Shown piece by piece: positions 50,478 through 59,701 of a stretch of DNA of 64,000 bases. The stretch's first letter is position 1. Each line of letters opens with the position of its first letter. Below the pieces are notes generated by a model that worked only from the letters and a program-made list of their open reading frames with translations, did not search any database and was not told the origin of the DNA. This DNA comes from an uncultured Collinsella sp. (GTDB lineage Bacteria > Actinomycetota > Coriobacteriia > Coriobacteriales > Coriobacteriaceae): the NCBI GenBank assembly GCA_900541645.1, contig UQKQ01000010.1, positions 3,395 through 67,394 of the forward strand. The letters run 5' to 3'. Both the position numbers and the translations under genes were made by a program.

Positions 50478-52661
50478 GTGAAGGATTCCGACCTCTCCGC
50501 AACGGCTGCGCGCGACGCCGCCCGCATCGTTTGGTTTAAGCGCTATCCCGCCAAGCAGACGCTCATCGCATTTTTGCTCGCGCTGTTGGCGACCACGGCG
50601 TTTTCCATCGATCCCGCCCCGGTGTCGAGCAACGCAGTCTTGGCAATTGACCCCAAAGCCTCGGGCATGCTGTACGTGTGCTACGAGGTGCTCCTCTCGT
50701 TTGCCGGCCATACCGACGCGGTCATGCTGCTTGCGCTTGCCTGCCTGCTTACGCTGCCGTTTCGCTACGTATTCTTTGGCCGCGGTGACGCTTGGCGCCC
50801 GTCGGTCGTGCTGCCATCGCTGTTCTTTGCCGTTTGCATGGTGTTCGGCCGTAGCTACGACCTTACCGATTCGGCAGAGATTGTGCTGGGCGACAAGGCA
50901 CGCGTTATCTGCGCCTGGATTGGCGGCGCGGGCTGGATGCTTCTGGCGATTGTGGCCTTCTATCTGGCTTTTGAGTTTTTGGATTGGTTGAGCTCCCGCC
51001 GCATTCCGTTTTCCGAGGCGCACTTTGGCCGCATATGGCGTGTGGCTCACGCCGTGCTCTCGGTCCATCCCTTTGCCGGGCCCTTCCTGGTGCTTATGAT
51101 CGCCTGGGCGCCCACGCTCATCGCTTCGCTGCCTGGCCTTTTTATGGGGGACACCGGCGCGCAGATTCGCCAGTGGTTCAACTATCCCAATGGCACGAGC
51201 GACTACCTGCGCCTGCTCAACCCCAACGTGCTGCTCAACGGGCACCATCCCGTAGTGCACACGGCCATTATCGGCTCGTGCGTTCAACTGGGGCTTTCGC
51301 TGTTCAACAGCGCTAACGCGGGCCTCATCATCTATACCTGCGCTCAATTTGTCATCACGGCTGCCTGCATGGCCTATTCCATTTCGTCGCTGCGCAAGCT
51401 GGGCGTGAGCCTGCCGGTTCGCGGTACGATCCTGCTGTTCTTTGCGTTTATGCCGATGTTCTCTAACTACGCGGCCCTGCTCACCAAAGACGTGCTCTTT
51501 GCCGACGCGTTTTTGGTGCTGCTGGTACAGACCGTCAAGCTCGTGGCATGTGGCTTGCCCCGTCGTGATGCCAATGTCGAGCGAGCGGGCGAGAAAGCCC
51601 CCGTGCTCTTTGCGCGCCACGACTGGCTGTTGCTTGCGCTGGCTGCCATGGGTTCCACGTTTTTGCGCAATGGCGGCCTGGTCTTTCCGTTGGCGGCCTG
51701 CGTGATTGCGGCGGCGTTTTGCGCATGGGATGTACATGTCGCTCGTCGTGCGGCTAAGCAGACGGGCACCGCGGTCTCATGCGCCACGCCGCGCTTCCGC
51801 TGGGTTGGCGTCCTCGCGGTGCTCGCACTCTGCCTTGCCTCTAATATGTACTTCACCAAGGTCTTTATGCCGGCGCACGACATCACGCCCGGCTCCAAGC
51901 GCGAAATTCTCTCGATTCCGTTCCAGCAGACGGCTCGTTTTGTCCAAAAGCACGACGGCCTCAACTCGGGCGTCAACCCTACGGTTAAGGAGGACGGCAC
52001 TATCGTGGAGGCACCCTGCGACGGTTTGGTGACCGATGAGGAGCGCGTCGTGATCGATCGCGTGCTCAAGTACGAGAACCTGGGCCGCCGCTACAACCCT
52101 GACAAGTCCGATGCCGTCAAGAACTGCTTTAACGAGTACGCCTCGCAGGAGGACATCGATGCCTATTTTGACGTATGGGCCCAGATGTTTAAGAAAGATC
52201 CCGAGTGCTATATTTCGGCGCTTATCAATAACTACTATGGTTATTTTTATCCGAGCGCGCGCGATGCCTGGGTCTACAGCACGGCGCGTAGTGCCGAGAT
52301 CATGGCGCGTCCCGACAACCTCAAGTACTTCGACTTCCATCCGGTTGACAGCAACGTGGTGCGCTGGTGTGACCACCTGATCAATCTGTACCGTGTGGCG
52401 GTGCAGCGCATTCCGTTTATCTCGCTCACCATGAGCTCGGCCACCTATGTGTGGATCATGATCGCCGTGGTGGTCTACCTGCTGCGTCGTCATTCATGGC
52501 GTGCGCTGGCGATCTGGGTGCCGCTGTTGGGCGTGCTCGCTGTGTGCCTGATTGGCCCGTGCAACGGCTCGACCTACATGCGCTACCTGTATCCGGCCAT
52601 CGCCTGCATGCCCTTCGCCATCGGCGCCACCATCACCCGCAGCGACCTCCTCTGGTCCTAA
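50478..52661 (+). CDS. DUF6020-type polytopic membrane protein
   Basis: A 727-residue protein with about 11-13 membrane segments. It carries the motif LLNGHHPVVHTAIIGSCVQLG (~residue 253) after FMGDTGAQIRQWFNYPNG, a pattern I associate with the DUF6020 family common in Coriobacteriia and Firmicutes. A large extracellular loop lies near residues 470-640. The layout recalls GT-C lipid-linked-sugar glycosyltransferases, but this is inference only. GTG start with AGAAAGG upstream. Single gene. Confidence 0.78.
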   Translation: MKDSDLSATAARDAARIVWFKRYPAKQTLIAFLLALLATTAFSIDPAPVSSNAVLAIDPKASGMLYVCYEVLLSFAGHTDAVMLLALACLLTLPFRYVFFGRGDAWRPSVVLPSLFFAVCMVFGRSYDLTDSAEIVLGDKARVICAWIGGAGWMLLAIVAFYLAFEFLDWLSSRRIPFSEAHFGRIWRVAHAVLSVHPFAGPFLVLMIAWAPTLIASLPGLFMGDTGAQIRQWFNYPNGTSDYLRLLNPNVLLNGHHPVVHTAIIGSCVQLGLSLFNSANAGLIIYTCAQFVITAACMAYSISSLRKLGVSLPVRGTILLFFAFMPMFSNYAALLTKDVLFADAFLVLLVQTVKLVACGLPRRDANVERAGEKAPVLFARHDWLLLALAAMGSTFLRNGGLVFPLAACVIAAAFCAWDVHVARRAAKQTGTAVSCATPRFRWVGVLAVLALCLASNMYFTKVFMPAHDITPGSKREILSIPFQQTARFVQKHDGLNSGVNPTVKEDGTIVEAPCDGLVTDEERVVIDRVLKYENLGRRYNPDKSDAVKNCFNEYASQEDIDAYFDVWAQMFKKDPECYISALINNYYGYFYPSARDAWVYSTARSAEIMARPDNLKYFDFHPVDSNVVRWCDHLINLYRVAVQRIPFISLTMSSATYVWIMIAVVVYLLRRHSWRALAIWVPLLGVLAVCLIGPCNGSTYMRYLYPAIACMPFAIGATITRSDLLWS

Positions 52662-52696
52662 TTTGGTGCAAAGGGGACAGGTTGCTTTGCACCAAA
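52662..52696 (+). repeat. GGGACAGG-core hairpin repeat, copy 8
   Basis: TTTGGTGCAAAG (52662-52673) / CTTTGCACCAAA (52685-52696), a perfect 12-bp stem around GGGACAGGTTG, beginning at the base after the upstream stop. Confidence 0.88.
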
Positions 52697-52826
52697 GGGT
52701 GGCATCATCACGACGCCTTCATTTTGGGGTTTATCTCGCAGGCCAGTAGGTATATCATAACGACGTTTGTTTATATTGCCCGAGCATCTGCGCTGGGCTT
52801 TAGGTCGAAACCGATAGGAGACACGT

Positions 52827-53633
52827 ATGTCCGGACACTCTAAGTGGGCCACAACCAAGCATCGTAAGGGCGCGCAGGACGCCAAGCGTTCCGCCCTCTT
52901 CTCCAAGCTCAGCCGCAACATCACCGTTGCTGCCCGTCTCGGCGGTGACCCGCTGCCCGAGAACAACGCCAGCCTCGCCGCTGCCGTTGCCAAGGCCAAG
53001 GCTCAGTCCATGCCTAAGGACAAGATCAAGTCCGCTATCGACAAGGCTTTTGGTTCGGGTGCTGACGCCGCCGTCTACGAGAACATCGTGTACGAGGGCT
53101 ACGGTCCCGCCGGTGTCGCCGTCTACGTCGACTGCCTGACCGACAACCGCAACCGTACCGCCGCCGATGTCCGTTCCGCTTTCTCCCACGCTGGTGGCAA
53201 CCTGGGCACTTCCGGCTCCGTCGCCTTCCAGTTTGAGCGCAAGGGCCAGATCGTCGTTGCCAAGGAGATCCTGGACGAGAACGCCAAGAAGGAGACCATG
53301 ATCGCCAACGGTGCTGCCGGTGACGAGGATGAGTTCATGATGGCCATTGCCGAGGCCGGTGGCGAAGACTACGAGGACGCCGGCGAGGAGTGGATCGTCT
53401 GGACTACTGCCAACGAGGTCATGGCTGTCTCCAAGGCGCTCGAGGAGCAGGGCGTCCAGGTCAAGGGCTCCGAGACCACCATGGTCCCGACCACCCCGAC
53501 CGAGGTCTCCGGCGCCGACGCCAAGAAGGTCCAGCGCCTCATCGACCGTCTTGAGGAGCTCGACGACGTCCAGGATGTTTACAGCACCATGGACATGACC
53601 GACGAGGTCATCGCTGCCCTCGAGGAGGAGTAG
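52827..53633 (+). CDS. yebC: YebC/PmpR-family protein
   Basis: A 268-residue cytoplasmic protein starting MSGHSKWATTKHRKGAQDAKR, the hallmark of the family, with RNRTAADVRSAFSHAGGNLG and FQFERKG. Family members act as transcription regulators or, as recently proposed, help translation of proline-rich stretches. This copy is 20-25 residues longer than usual because of an acidic insert (DEDEFMMAIAEAGGEDYEDAGEE). AGGAGAC precedes the ATG. Single gene followed by a terminator. Confidence 0.95.
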   Translation: MSGHSKWATTKHRKGAQDAKRSALFSKLSRNITVAARLGGDPLPENNASLAAAVAKAKAQSMPKDKIKSAIDKAFGSGADAAVYENIVYEGYGPAGVAVYVDCLTDNRNRTAADVRSAFSHAGGNLGTSGSVAFQFERKGQIVVAKEILDENAKKETMIANGAAGDEDEFMMAIAEAGGEDYEDAGEEWIVWTTANEVMAVSKALEEQGVQVKGSETTMVPTTPTEVSGADAKKVQRLIDRLEELDDVQDVYSTMDMTDEVIAALEEE

Positions 53634-53702
53634 CGCCCGCACGGGTTAAGCCGTGCATATCTGGGCATAATGAAGCGAGCATGCAAGCCTCGTGGAATAG
53701 AT

Positions 53703-53745
53703 GAGCCGGATCCGCGTGCGTAGAGCACCGGACCCGGCTCTTTTA
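53703..53745 (+). terminator. Terminator after yebC
   Basis: GAGCCGGATCCG / CGGACCCGGCTC stem followed by TTTTA. Confidence 0.85.
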
Positions 53746-53799
53746 TAATGATGCGAACCGTTCTGCATTTCGAGAGCCGAGATTTGAAGGGAGCGCCGC

Positions 53800-54345
53800 G
53801 TGCGCGTACTCAAACGAGCCCTAGCGATCGTGTATCTTGCCGCCACCATCGTGGCACTGGGTACGCTTGTCTGCCAGTTTTGGGGGCCGTATACGTATCG
53901 CTTTATGCTGCTGATGCGCGACCCCATGCCGCGCATCGTCGTGACGGCGTGCGCCGGCGTCGTGGCGATCGGCGTACTGCTGAGCTTTTTCCGCCTGATG
54001 TTCGCCCGTCGCGAACCGTCCTGCGTGCATCCGGCGGGGGAGCGCAATATCGAGGTTACCCTTGCGGCGCTTTCTTCGTGCGCCAGGGTTGCTGCCGAGC
54101 GCGACGACCGCGTGATGGTCGAGCATGTCGAGGCTCGCGTCCAAGGCCCCGACGATTCGCACGTCCGTTTTAAGGTCGAGGCTATCGCGCTTGACGATAA
54201 GGACGTGGCATCTCTGGCTACCGCGATGCAGCAGCGCATCGAAGAAGCCTGCGATACCATGCTCGGCGCGCCGGGTACGACCGCGCGCGTCCGTTTTTTG
54301 CCGTCCAAGACTACCGTCCAGACCGTGGAGGCTTCCGGTGAGTGA
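53800..54345 (+). CDS. amaP: Alkaline shock response membrane anchor AmaP-like protein
   Basis: A 181-residue protein with two N-terminal membrane segments (LAIVYLAATIVALGTLVCQF; IVVTACAGVVAIGVLLSFFR) and a soluble C-terminal domain. Family members tether Asp23 to the membrane. GTG start with AAGGGAG upstream. It is the first gene of a three-gene operon with DUF2273 and Asp23/Gls24 proteins; its stop overlaps the next start. Confidence 0.82.
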   Translation: MRVLKRALAIVYLAATIVALGTLVCQFWGPYTYRFMLLMRDPMPRIVVTACAGVVAIGVLLSFFRLMFARREPSCVHPAGERNIEVTLAALSSCARVAAERDDRVMVEHVEARVQGPDDSHVRFKVEAIALDDKDVASLATAMQQRIEEACDTMLGAPGTTARVRFLPSKTTVQTVEASGE

Positions 54346-54715
54346 TACCAATCAAGATAAGACCGCTCGTACGCCGCGCCTGACGATTGACCAGAGCGCC
54401 GCACCGGCGAGCGAACCTGTTGATTCCAAAGCAGAAGCAACCGAGTTGCAAGACGCGGCAGCCGTGGATTTTGACGAGGCTATGGGTCTCATCAAGGGTA
54501 CGGGCGCTGCCATCTGGAGCTATGCTGTGCGTCATCCCAACACCACGCTCGGTGCCGTCGCTGGCTTTATCCTCGCCGTGTTGGTGCTCACGCTCGGCCT
54601 GTGGGACACGCTCGTCATTGCATTCTTCGTGCTGATCGGCGCTGTGATCGGCCAAATTCGCGACGGCGAGAACGGGATCGTCAACTTCTTCGGCCGTCTG
54701 TTTAGCGGCCGCTAA
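54338..54715 (+). CDS. DUF2273 family membrane protein
   Basis: A 125-residue protein with a ~60-residue hydrophilic N-terminus, then two membrane segments (TLGAVAGFILAVLVLTLGLW; TLVIAFFVLIGAVIGQIRDG) ending GENGIVNFFGRLFSGR, the DUF2273 pattern. Translation starts at GTG 54338, eight bases inside the amaP end, with GGAGG at 54327-54331. Works with AmaP and Asp23 in envelope stress. Confidence 0.88.
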   Translation: MSDTNQDKTARTPRLTIDQSAAPASEPVDSKAEATELQDAAAVDFDEAMGLIKGTGAAIWSYAVRHPNTTLGAVAGFILAVLVLTLGLWDTLVIAFFVLIGAVIGQIRDGENGIVNFFGRLFSGR

Positions 54716-54759
54716 TATGTATTCGACTGTCGCATCCGCGGCAGGCATAAGGAGGAACC

Positions 54760-55275
54760 ATGGCTTTTAATACGAAGGTCGATGTGGCCGATACCGAGCT
54801 CGAGGCAGACGAGACCGTCACCGCCGAGGCCGAGGACGTGACGCTCGAGGACGAGGCTCTTGTCGAGGCCGAGTCCGATGAGGATGAGGACGACGAGGAG
54901 GCGGACGAGTCCGAGGACTCGCTGACCTATTCCAACGGTGTGATCGAGAAGATCGTTGCCATGGCCACTCGCGAGGTTCCGCACGTTCTGGGCATGAAGG
55001 GTAACCTCATGCATTTTGTGCAGGAGCAGTTTGGTGCCGAGAATCTGACCAAGGGCGTGACGGTCGAGGTCACCGACGATAATCGAGTGGTCGTCAACAT
55101 CTCCGTCATTATCGAGTACGGCGCCTATGCGCCCGCGATCTTCGACGATGTCAAGGCGCGCGTCACTGAGCGCCTCGCCGCGATGACCGGCCTTGAGGTG
55201 GCGGGCGTCAACCTGCGCATCGAGGACGTCATCACCCCCGAGGAGTACGAGCACCGCACCAGCCAGCACGAATAA
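54760..55275 (+). CDS. Asp23/Gls24 envelope stress response protein
   Basis: A 171-residue protein. An unusually acidic N-terminus (~55 residues) precedes the Asp23 domain: YSNGVIEKIVAMATREVPHVLGM, then VEVTDDNRVVVNISVIIEYGAYAPAI and MTGLEVAGVNLRIEDVI. Asp23-like proteins form membrane-proximal assemblies under cell-wall or alkaline stress. Strong AAGGAGG before the ATG. Last gene of the amaP operon. Confidence 0.94.
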   Translation: MAFNTKVDVADTELEADETVTAEAEDVTLEDEALVEAESDEDEDDEEADESEDSLTYSNGVIEKIVAMATREVPHVLGMKGNLMHFVQEQFGAENLTKGVTVEVTDDNRVVVNISVIIEYGAYAPAIFDDVKARVTERLAAMTGLEVAGVNLRIEDVITPEEYEHRTSQHE

Positions 55276-55308
55276 CCTTCCAAAAAGGGACAGGTTTGTT
55301 TTGGCAGG
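55276..55308 (+). repeat. GGGACAGG-core hairpin repeat, copy 9
   Basis: CCTTCCAAAA / TTTTGGCAGG around AGGGACAGGTTTG, at the Asp23 stop, followed by TTTTATCTGCGAAAACG as in copies 1 and 2. One stem mismatch. Confidence 0.85.
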
Positions 55309-55481
55309 TTTTATCTGCGAAAACGTTAAACGGCCGACCGCGCAAGCAAAAACGTGGCCGGCTGTTTTTGTACGCTTCCGATATAGTCATACCGCTCGTC
55401 TAACTAAGGGTTGCAATCCCCACGTTCCGCGTTACCCTAATGAGCGCATTGTTTCCAAATTGTTAACGAGGAGTTGCCGTA

Positions 55482-56504
55482 ATGGCCGACGAGCACGAAA
55501 CAGAAAGCAAGGCATGGGCGATTGAGGCCGCCGCTGCAGAAGCGGCATCGCGTGCTGCCGAGGAGGTGCATCGTCCTCCCGTGGTGCCGATGGAGCGCGT
55601 GGTCGATCGCGCCGATATCGAGCGCGGCGAGCGTGCCGGCCAAAAGCGCAGCCAGGAGCCGGGCTTTCCGCGCTTTTTCGCCGAGCTCAATCTGGGCCTG
55701 ATTCTTACGGCCTTTGCCATCGTTGCATTTAAAACCCCTAATCACTTTGCTTTCGGCGGTACCTCGGGCGTGTCGGTCATTCTTTCCACGCTGTTCCCGA
55801 CCCTGCCCGTCGGCGTCTTTATGTGGATTATCAACGCGGTTCTCGTCATCTTGGGCTTTATCTTTTTGGAGCGCAAGGCAATTCTGTGGAGCGTCTTCGC
55901 CTCGTTTGCGCTGTCCGCCTATGTTTCGCTGTTTGAGCTCTTTATCCCGACCGATGTCTCGATGACGGGCGATATGTGGCTCGACCTGTGCTTTGCCGTG
56001 ATTCTGCCGGCCCTCGGCAGCGCCATCGTCTTCGATATTGGTGCCTCGACGGGCGGCACGGACATTCTCGCCATGATCCTCAAACGTCGCACGACGCTCG
56101 AGATTGGCCGCGCCCTGCTACTGGTCGACATCGGCATCGTGACCATCGCGGCCTTCTTGTACGGCCCGCGCGTCGGTCTGTATTGCGTGCTCGGCCTGTT
56201 TGCCAAGACGCTTGTGGTCGACAAAGCCATCGAGAGCATCCACCTGCGCAAGGTCTGCACGGTCATTTGTTCTGAGCCCCTTAAGGTCGAGGAGTTTATC
56301 GTCAAGCATCTCAACCGTACGGCGACTATCAGCCGCGGCTATGGTGCTTTCTCGGGCAAGTGCGTGACGGTGATCATGAGCGTGCTGAGTCGTCGCGAGG
56401 CCGTGCAACTGCGTCGCTACGCGCGCGAGATCGATCCGGGTGCCTTTATCACGATTGTCGACAGCTCCGAGATCGTCGGCAAGGGTTTCCGCGGAACGAA
56501 CTAA
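55482..56504 (+). CDS. YitT/DUF161-DUF2179 family membrane protein
   Basis: A 340-residue protein with a ~70-residue charged N-terminus, about five membrane segments (from LNLGLILTAFAIVAF to VTIAAFLYGP), the motif DIGASTGGTDILAMIL, and a C-terminal DUF2179 domain (SEPLKVEEFIVKHLNRTATI...VIMSVLSRREAVQLRRY). Function unknown; often linked to transport of unknown small molecules. GAGGAG lies before the ATG at somewhat long spacing. Single gene. Confidence 0.9.
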   Translation: MADEHETESKAWAIEAAAAEAASRAAEEVHRPPVVPMERVVDRADIERGERAGQKRSQEPGFPRFFAELNLGLILTAFAIVAFKTPNHFAFGGTSGVSVILSTLFPTLPVGVFMWIINAVLVILGFIFLERKAILWSVFASFALSAYVSLFELFIPTDVSMTGDMWLDLCFAVILPALGSAIVFDIGASTGGTDILAMILKRRTTLEIGRALLLVDIGIVTIAAFLYGPRVGLYCVLGLFAKTLVVDKAIESIHLRKVCTVICSEPLKVEEFIVKHLNRTATISRGYGAFSGKCVTVIMSVLSRREAVQLRRYAREIDPGAFITIVDSSEIVGKGFRGTN

Positions 56505-56654
56505 CGCGGTCGAGCTCATCAAACAATCGAATAGCGCCCTGCGCGTTGCAAATACGTCATGTTGGAGCATTTGTCCCCACATTGGGTGATAATGATGCTA
56601 AAGACATCGTTTGCGATCCAGATGATTCGCTCATGATACGAAGGGATGATTTCG

Positions 56655-57938
56655 ATGTTCTGTTCGCAGTGTGGTGCCCCCATGGGCGACAACGACAAGT
56701 TCTGTGGCGCGTGCGGTGCTCCTAATGCCGGTGCCGCAGCCTCTTCCCCTCAGGGTCAGCCCCAGCAGTTTGTTCCGCAACCGCCCGTGGCGAATGCGTC
56801 CAAGGGCTGTGTGGCTCAGGCGTTTGAGGACATGACCAAGACGCCGGGCGTGCTGCAGCGCGTGTGCCAGATCGCCTTTTTGCCGGCGCTCATCTGTGTC
56901 GTGTCAGTGCTCGTGCTGTTCATTCCCGTTATCGGCGGTATCGCGGCTGCCATCGGCTTTTTGGCTGCCTGTGTGGCAAGCGCGTGCGGTTCTGGCTTTG
57001 GCATCGAATGGGGCCGCGACCTGTCGCTTAAGGTCGATGACGGCATGGATCGTCCGCTGATGCGCTCCACGTCGTTTGGTCTGGGCGTCTTTTCGGGTGT
57101 TATCTCGGGCGTGCTCAAGGTTATCGCTGCCATTCCCGTTATCGGTGTGGCGCTTTCGCTGGTGGAGAGCGTGGTAATTGGTGCCGCGGGTTCGTATTCA
57201 TATTACGGCTCTTATGCGCTCGAGGCCGCGCTGATCGGTTCGCTGGGCCTGTTTGTTCTGGCTATGATTGCCGCGGCGGTCCTGGGCGTCTTCTTTACCA
57301 TGTTCGCCGACATCGCCGTGATGCACTTTGCGGTGACCGGCCGCGTCGAGAGCGCGTTTTCGCTTGATAAGGTCTGGGCGGCCTTTAAGAACAATAAGAC
57401 CAAGCTGTTCTGCGCTTCGTTCCTTCCCGAGTTTTTGACGGGTCTGGTCGCTAACGTTGTCACCTGGATTCTGACGTTCGTCTTTGGCACCATTGCCTCT
57501 GTCGGTATGTATAGCTACTACTACCGTCCTACGGCTATTGAGGCGCTTGTTACCGGCGGTGGCATTACGCTCGTATTGTTCTTGGTGCTGACGGCGTTTG
57601 TCACGGTATTTCTCACGGTCTTTGGCAAGATGCTCAAGCACCGTGCCGTTGGCTATTGGGTTGCGCGCTACGCAAGCGAGTGGGCCGACGAGGACAAGGA
57701 CGACGTCCTGACTTTTGTATTGCCCTTCGAGAAGAAGGCTGACCCTTCGGGTCACGGTACTCCGGATGCTTCGCCGGCACCTGCACCTATTCCCGCGCCC
57801 GAGCCTGAGCCGGCGCCCGAGCCTGAACCGGCGCCCGAGTCTGAGACGGCATCTGAGCCTGAGCCTGAGCCGGCACCTGCACCTGCACCTGAGTCGGCGT
57901 CCGAGCCAAGCTCCGACGAGGAGCCTCAGGACGAGTAG
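56655..57938 (+). CDS. Zinc-ribbon DUF4013-type membrane protein with a PEP-repeat tail
   Basis: A 427-residue protein. The N-terminus is a zinc ribbon (CSQCGAPMGDNDKFCGACG, residues 3-21, four Cys). A Pro/Gln linker precedes about six membrane segments in a DUF4013-like domain (residues ~75-340). The last ~70 residues are a low-complexity Pro-Glu-Ala repeat, with tandem PEPEPAPE units. Function unknown. The ATG at 56655 lies eight bases after AAGGGA. A strong terminator follows. Confidence 0.8.
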   Translation: MFCSQCGAPMGDNDKFCGACGAPNAGAAASSPQGQPQQFVPQPPVANASKGCVAQAFEDMTKTPGVLQRVCQIAFLPALICVVSVLVLFIPVIGGIAAAIGFLAACVASACGSGFGIEWGRDLSLKVDDGMDRPLMRSTSFGLGVFSGVISGVLKVIAAIPVIGVALSLVESVVIGAAGSYSYYGSYALEAALIGSLGLFVLAMIAAAVLGVFFTMFADIAVMHFAVTGRVESAFSLDKVWAAFKNNKTKLFCASFLPEFLTGLVANVVTWILTFVFGTIASVGMYSYYYRPTAIEALVTGGGITLVLFLVLTAFVTVFLTVFGKMLKHRAVGYWVARYASEWADEDKDDVLTFVLPFEKKADPSGHGTPDASPAPAPIPAPEPEPAPEPEPAPESETASEPEPEPAPAPAPESASEPSSDEEPQDE

Positions 57939-57996
57939 CCACGCCGTCTGCCATTTGGGGACGGGGTAGAAATGGTAGAAATAGCGCTTGAAGAAT

Positions 57997-58040
57997 GAGC
58001 GGGGGCGGACGTTTCGATACGTCCGCCCCCGCTCTGCTTT
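57997..58040. terminator. Strong bidirectional terminator
   Basis: GAGCGGGGGCGGACGT (57997-58012) / ACGTCCGCCCCCGCTC (58019-58034), loop TTCGAT, then TGCTTT. Between convergent DUF4013 and M20 genes. Confidence 0.88.
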
Positions 58041-58069
58041 AGCCAGGCTGTTATGGATGGGTGTGACGA

Positions 58070-59533
58070 CTACTCGTCGTGTTTCTCCTCGCGGCGTGCA
58101 GCAGCGCGTGCGTCGTGGATGCCCTTGATCGCGGCATGGCGAGCCGTTCGGGCATCGTGCATGGCGTCGCGGGCCTCGGCGGCCGTGGCCTTGGCAGAGC
58201 GCAGTTTGGCTGCCAGGTCGGGATTGGTCTCGGCGACCGCGGCAATCGTGGGGCCGTCGAGCTCTTCTTGTGTGGGCTCGGCCAAAAAGTCGATGGCATA
58301 TTGGGCGGCCACCATGGAGCCCTTGGCCAGTACCGACTCGTCAATCTTGTAGAAGCAAGAATGTTGGGCGTACGTGGCGCCAATCTGGGGGTTGCGCGTG
58401 CCAACAAAGGCGAGCACGCCCGGTACGCGGCGCAGGTACTCCGAAAAATCCTCACCCGAGAGTGTGCCGCGATAATGGCCTTGGCCGGTGGGGCCCAGGC
58501 ATTTGATTACTGCCTGGCGGCAGCGCTCGCTCGAGGCGGCATCGTTTTCGACCTTGTAATTGGCGATGGTGTAGTCGGTGAGCTCTGCCTCGGCACCCAA
58601 GGCGGCCGCGGTATGCTCCACGATGCGACGCATAAGCTCCGGCATTTCCTCGTGGGTCGAATCGCCGTAGGTGCGCACCGTGCCGGCGAGGTAGGCCGTG
58701 CCGGCGATAACGTTGCGCGCAGTTCCGCCGTGCAGCTCGCCGACGGTAATGACGGCCGGCTCGTAGGGACTGATCTCGCGCGAAACGATGGTCTGCAGAG
58801 CGTTGACGATCTCGGCAGCAACCATAACGGCGTCGTGGCCGCGCTGGGGCATGGCACCGTGGCATGAGGTGCCGCGAACATCGATGCGGAACCAGTCGGT
58901 ATTGGCCATGCGCGGTCCGGGCTCGCAGCTCACGGTGCCGGCGTCGACCTCACTCCAGATGTGCGCGGCGTAGGCGCCATCGACGCCGTCGAGCACGCCC
59001 GTGCCGATCATGAGTTTGGCGCCCTGGCCGTTTTCCTCACTGGGCTGGAAGACGATGCGGACTTCGCCGTGGATGTCGTCGGTCATATGGCGCAGGATCT
59101 GCAGCGTGCCGAGCATCATGGCGATGTGGCAGTCGTGGCCGCAGGCGTGCATGCAGCCCTCGTTGACGCTGGCGAAATCCTCGCCGGTCTGCTCGGTGAC
59201 GGGCAGGGCGTCGATGTCGGCGCGCAGCAGGATGCGGCGGCGTGGCGTGCCGTCCTCGCGATAGGAGTCGGGCGCGGTGCCGCGAAGGGTCGCCACAAGG
59301 CCCGTCTTAAGGGGACGCTCGTAGGGGATATTCATGGCGTCGAGCTGGTTGGCGATGTCAGAAGTCGTGCGCTCCTCGGCAAGGCTCAGCTCCGGGTGCT
59401 TATGGAAGTGCCGACGCTGCTTGATGATATAGGGTTCAAACTCGGTAGCGATATCTTTGATGGCTGCGGTGACGTCGTCAGCCGCGCGAGCCTCGGTCGC
59501 CGCCATAATCTGCTGTGCCTTGGTCTTCGTCAT
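58070..59533 (-). CDS. M20D amidohydrolase (N-acyl amino acid/hippurate hydrolase type)
   Basis: A 487-residue zinc/manganese peptidase-fold amidohydrolase. Seen: FHKHPELSLAEERT, CMHACGHDCHIAMMLG with metal-binding Cys and His, FQPSEENGQGAKLMI with the catalytic Glu pair, and GTSCHGAMPQRGHD. It is expected to hydrolyse N-acyl amino acids or aminobenzoyl conjugates. A charged ~70-residue tail (rich in Arg, Ala, His, Lys) follows the usual end. ATG at 59533 with AAGGAG about 12 bases upstream; in-frame sequence extending to 60268 lies inside the opposite-strand gene and is rejected. Divergent from the next amidohydrolase. Confidence 0.92.
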   Translation of the reverse strand: MTKTKAQQIMAATEARAADDVTAAIKDIATEFEPYIIKQRRHFHKHPELSLAEERTTSDIANQLDAMNIPYERPLKTGLVATLRGTAPDSYREDGTPRRRILLRADIDALPVTEQTGEDFASVNEGCMHACGHDCHIAMMLGTLQILRHMTDDIHGEVRIVFQPSEENGQGAKLMIGTGVLDGVDGAYAAHIWSEVDAGTVSCEPGPRMANTDWFRIDVRGTSCHGAMPQRGHDAVMVAAEIVNALQTIVSREISPYEPAVITVGELHGGTARNVIAGTAYLAGTVRTYGDSTHEEMPELMRRIVEHTAAALGAEAELTDYTIANYKVENDAASSERCRQAVIKCLGPTGQGHYRGTLSGEDFSEYLRRVPGVLAFVGTRNPQIGATYAQHSCFYKIDESVLAKGSMVAAQYAIDFLAEPTQEELDGPTIAAVAETNPDLAAKLRSAKATAAEARDAMHDARTARHAAIKGIHDARAAARREEKHDE

Positions 59534-59701
59534 GGTCGATTTGCTCCTTGCTGGGTTGATCGCAAAATCGTACAGGCTCTCTCCAGTATGCCACCTGCCG
59601 CTAGGGCTGGTAAAGTTGCCGTTTGCCGCTTGGGGTTTTGTTACAAGGGCGGGGGAGTACACTCGGGGGTGTTGAATTTCCTGCCAGAGATGGGGATGCC
59701 C

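Noticed and set aside
58961..59701. 5' extension of the YtcJ-like amidohydrolase
   Set aside because: The extension lies opposite the M20 gene and lacks motifs; the protein begins naturally at 59690-59702.
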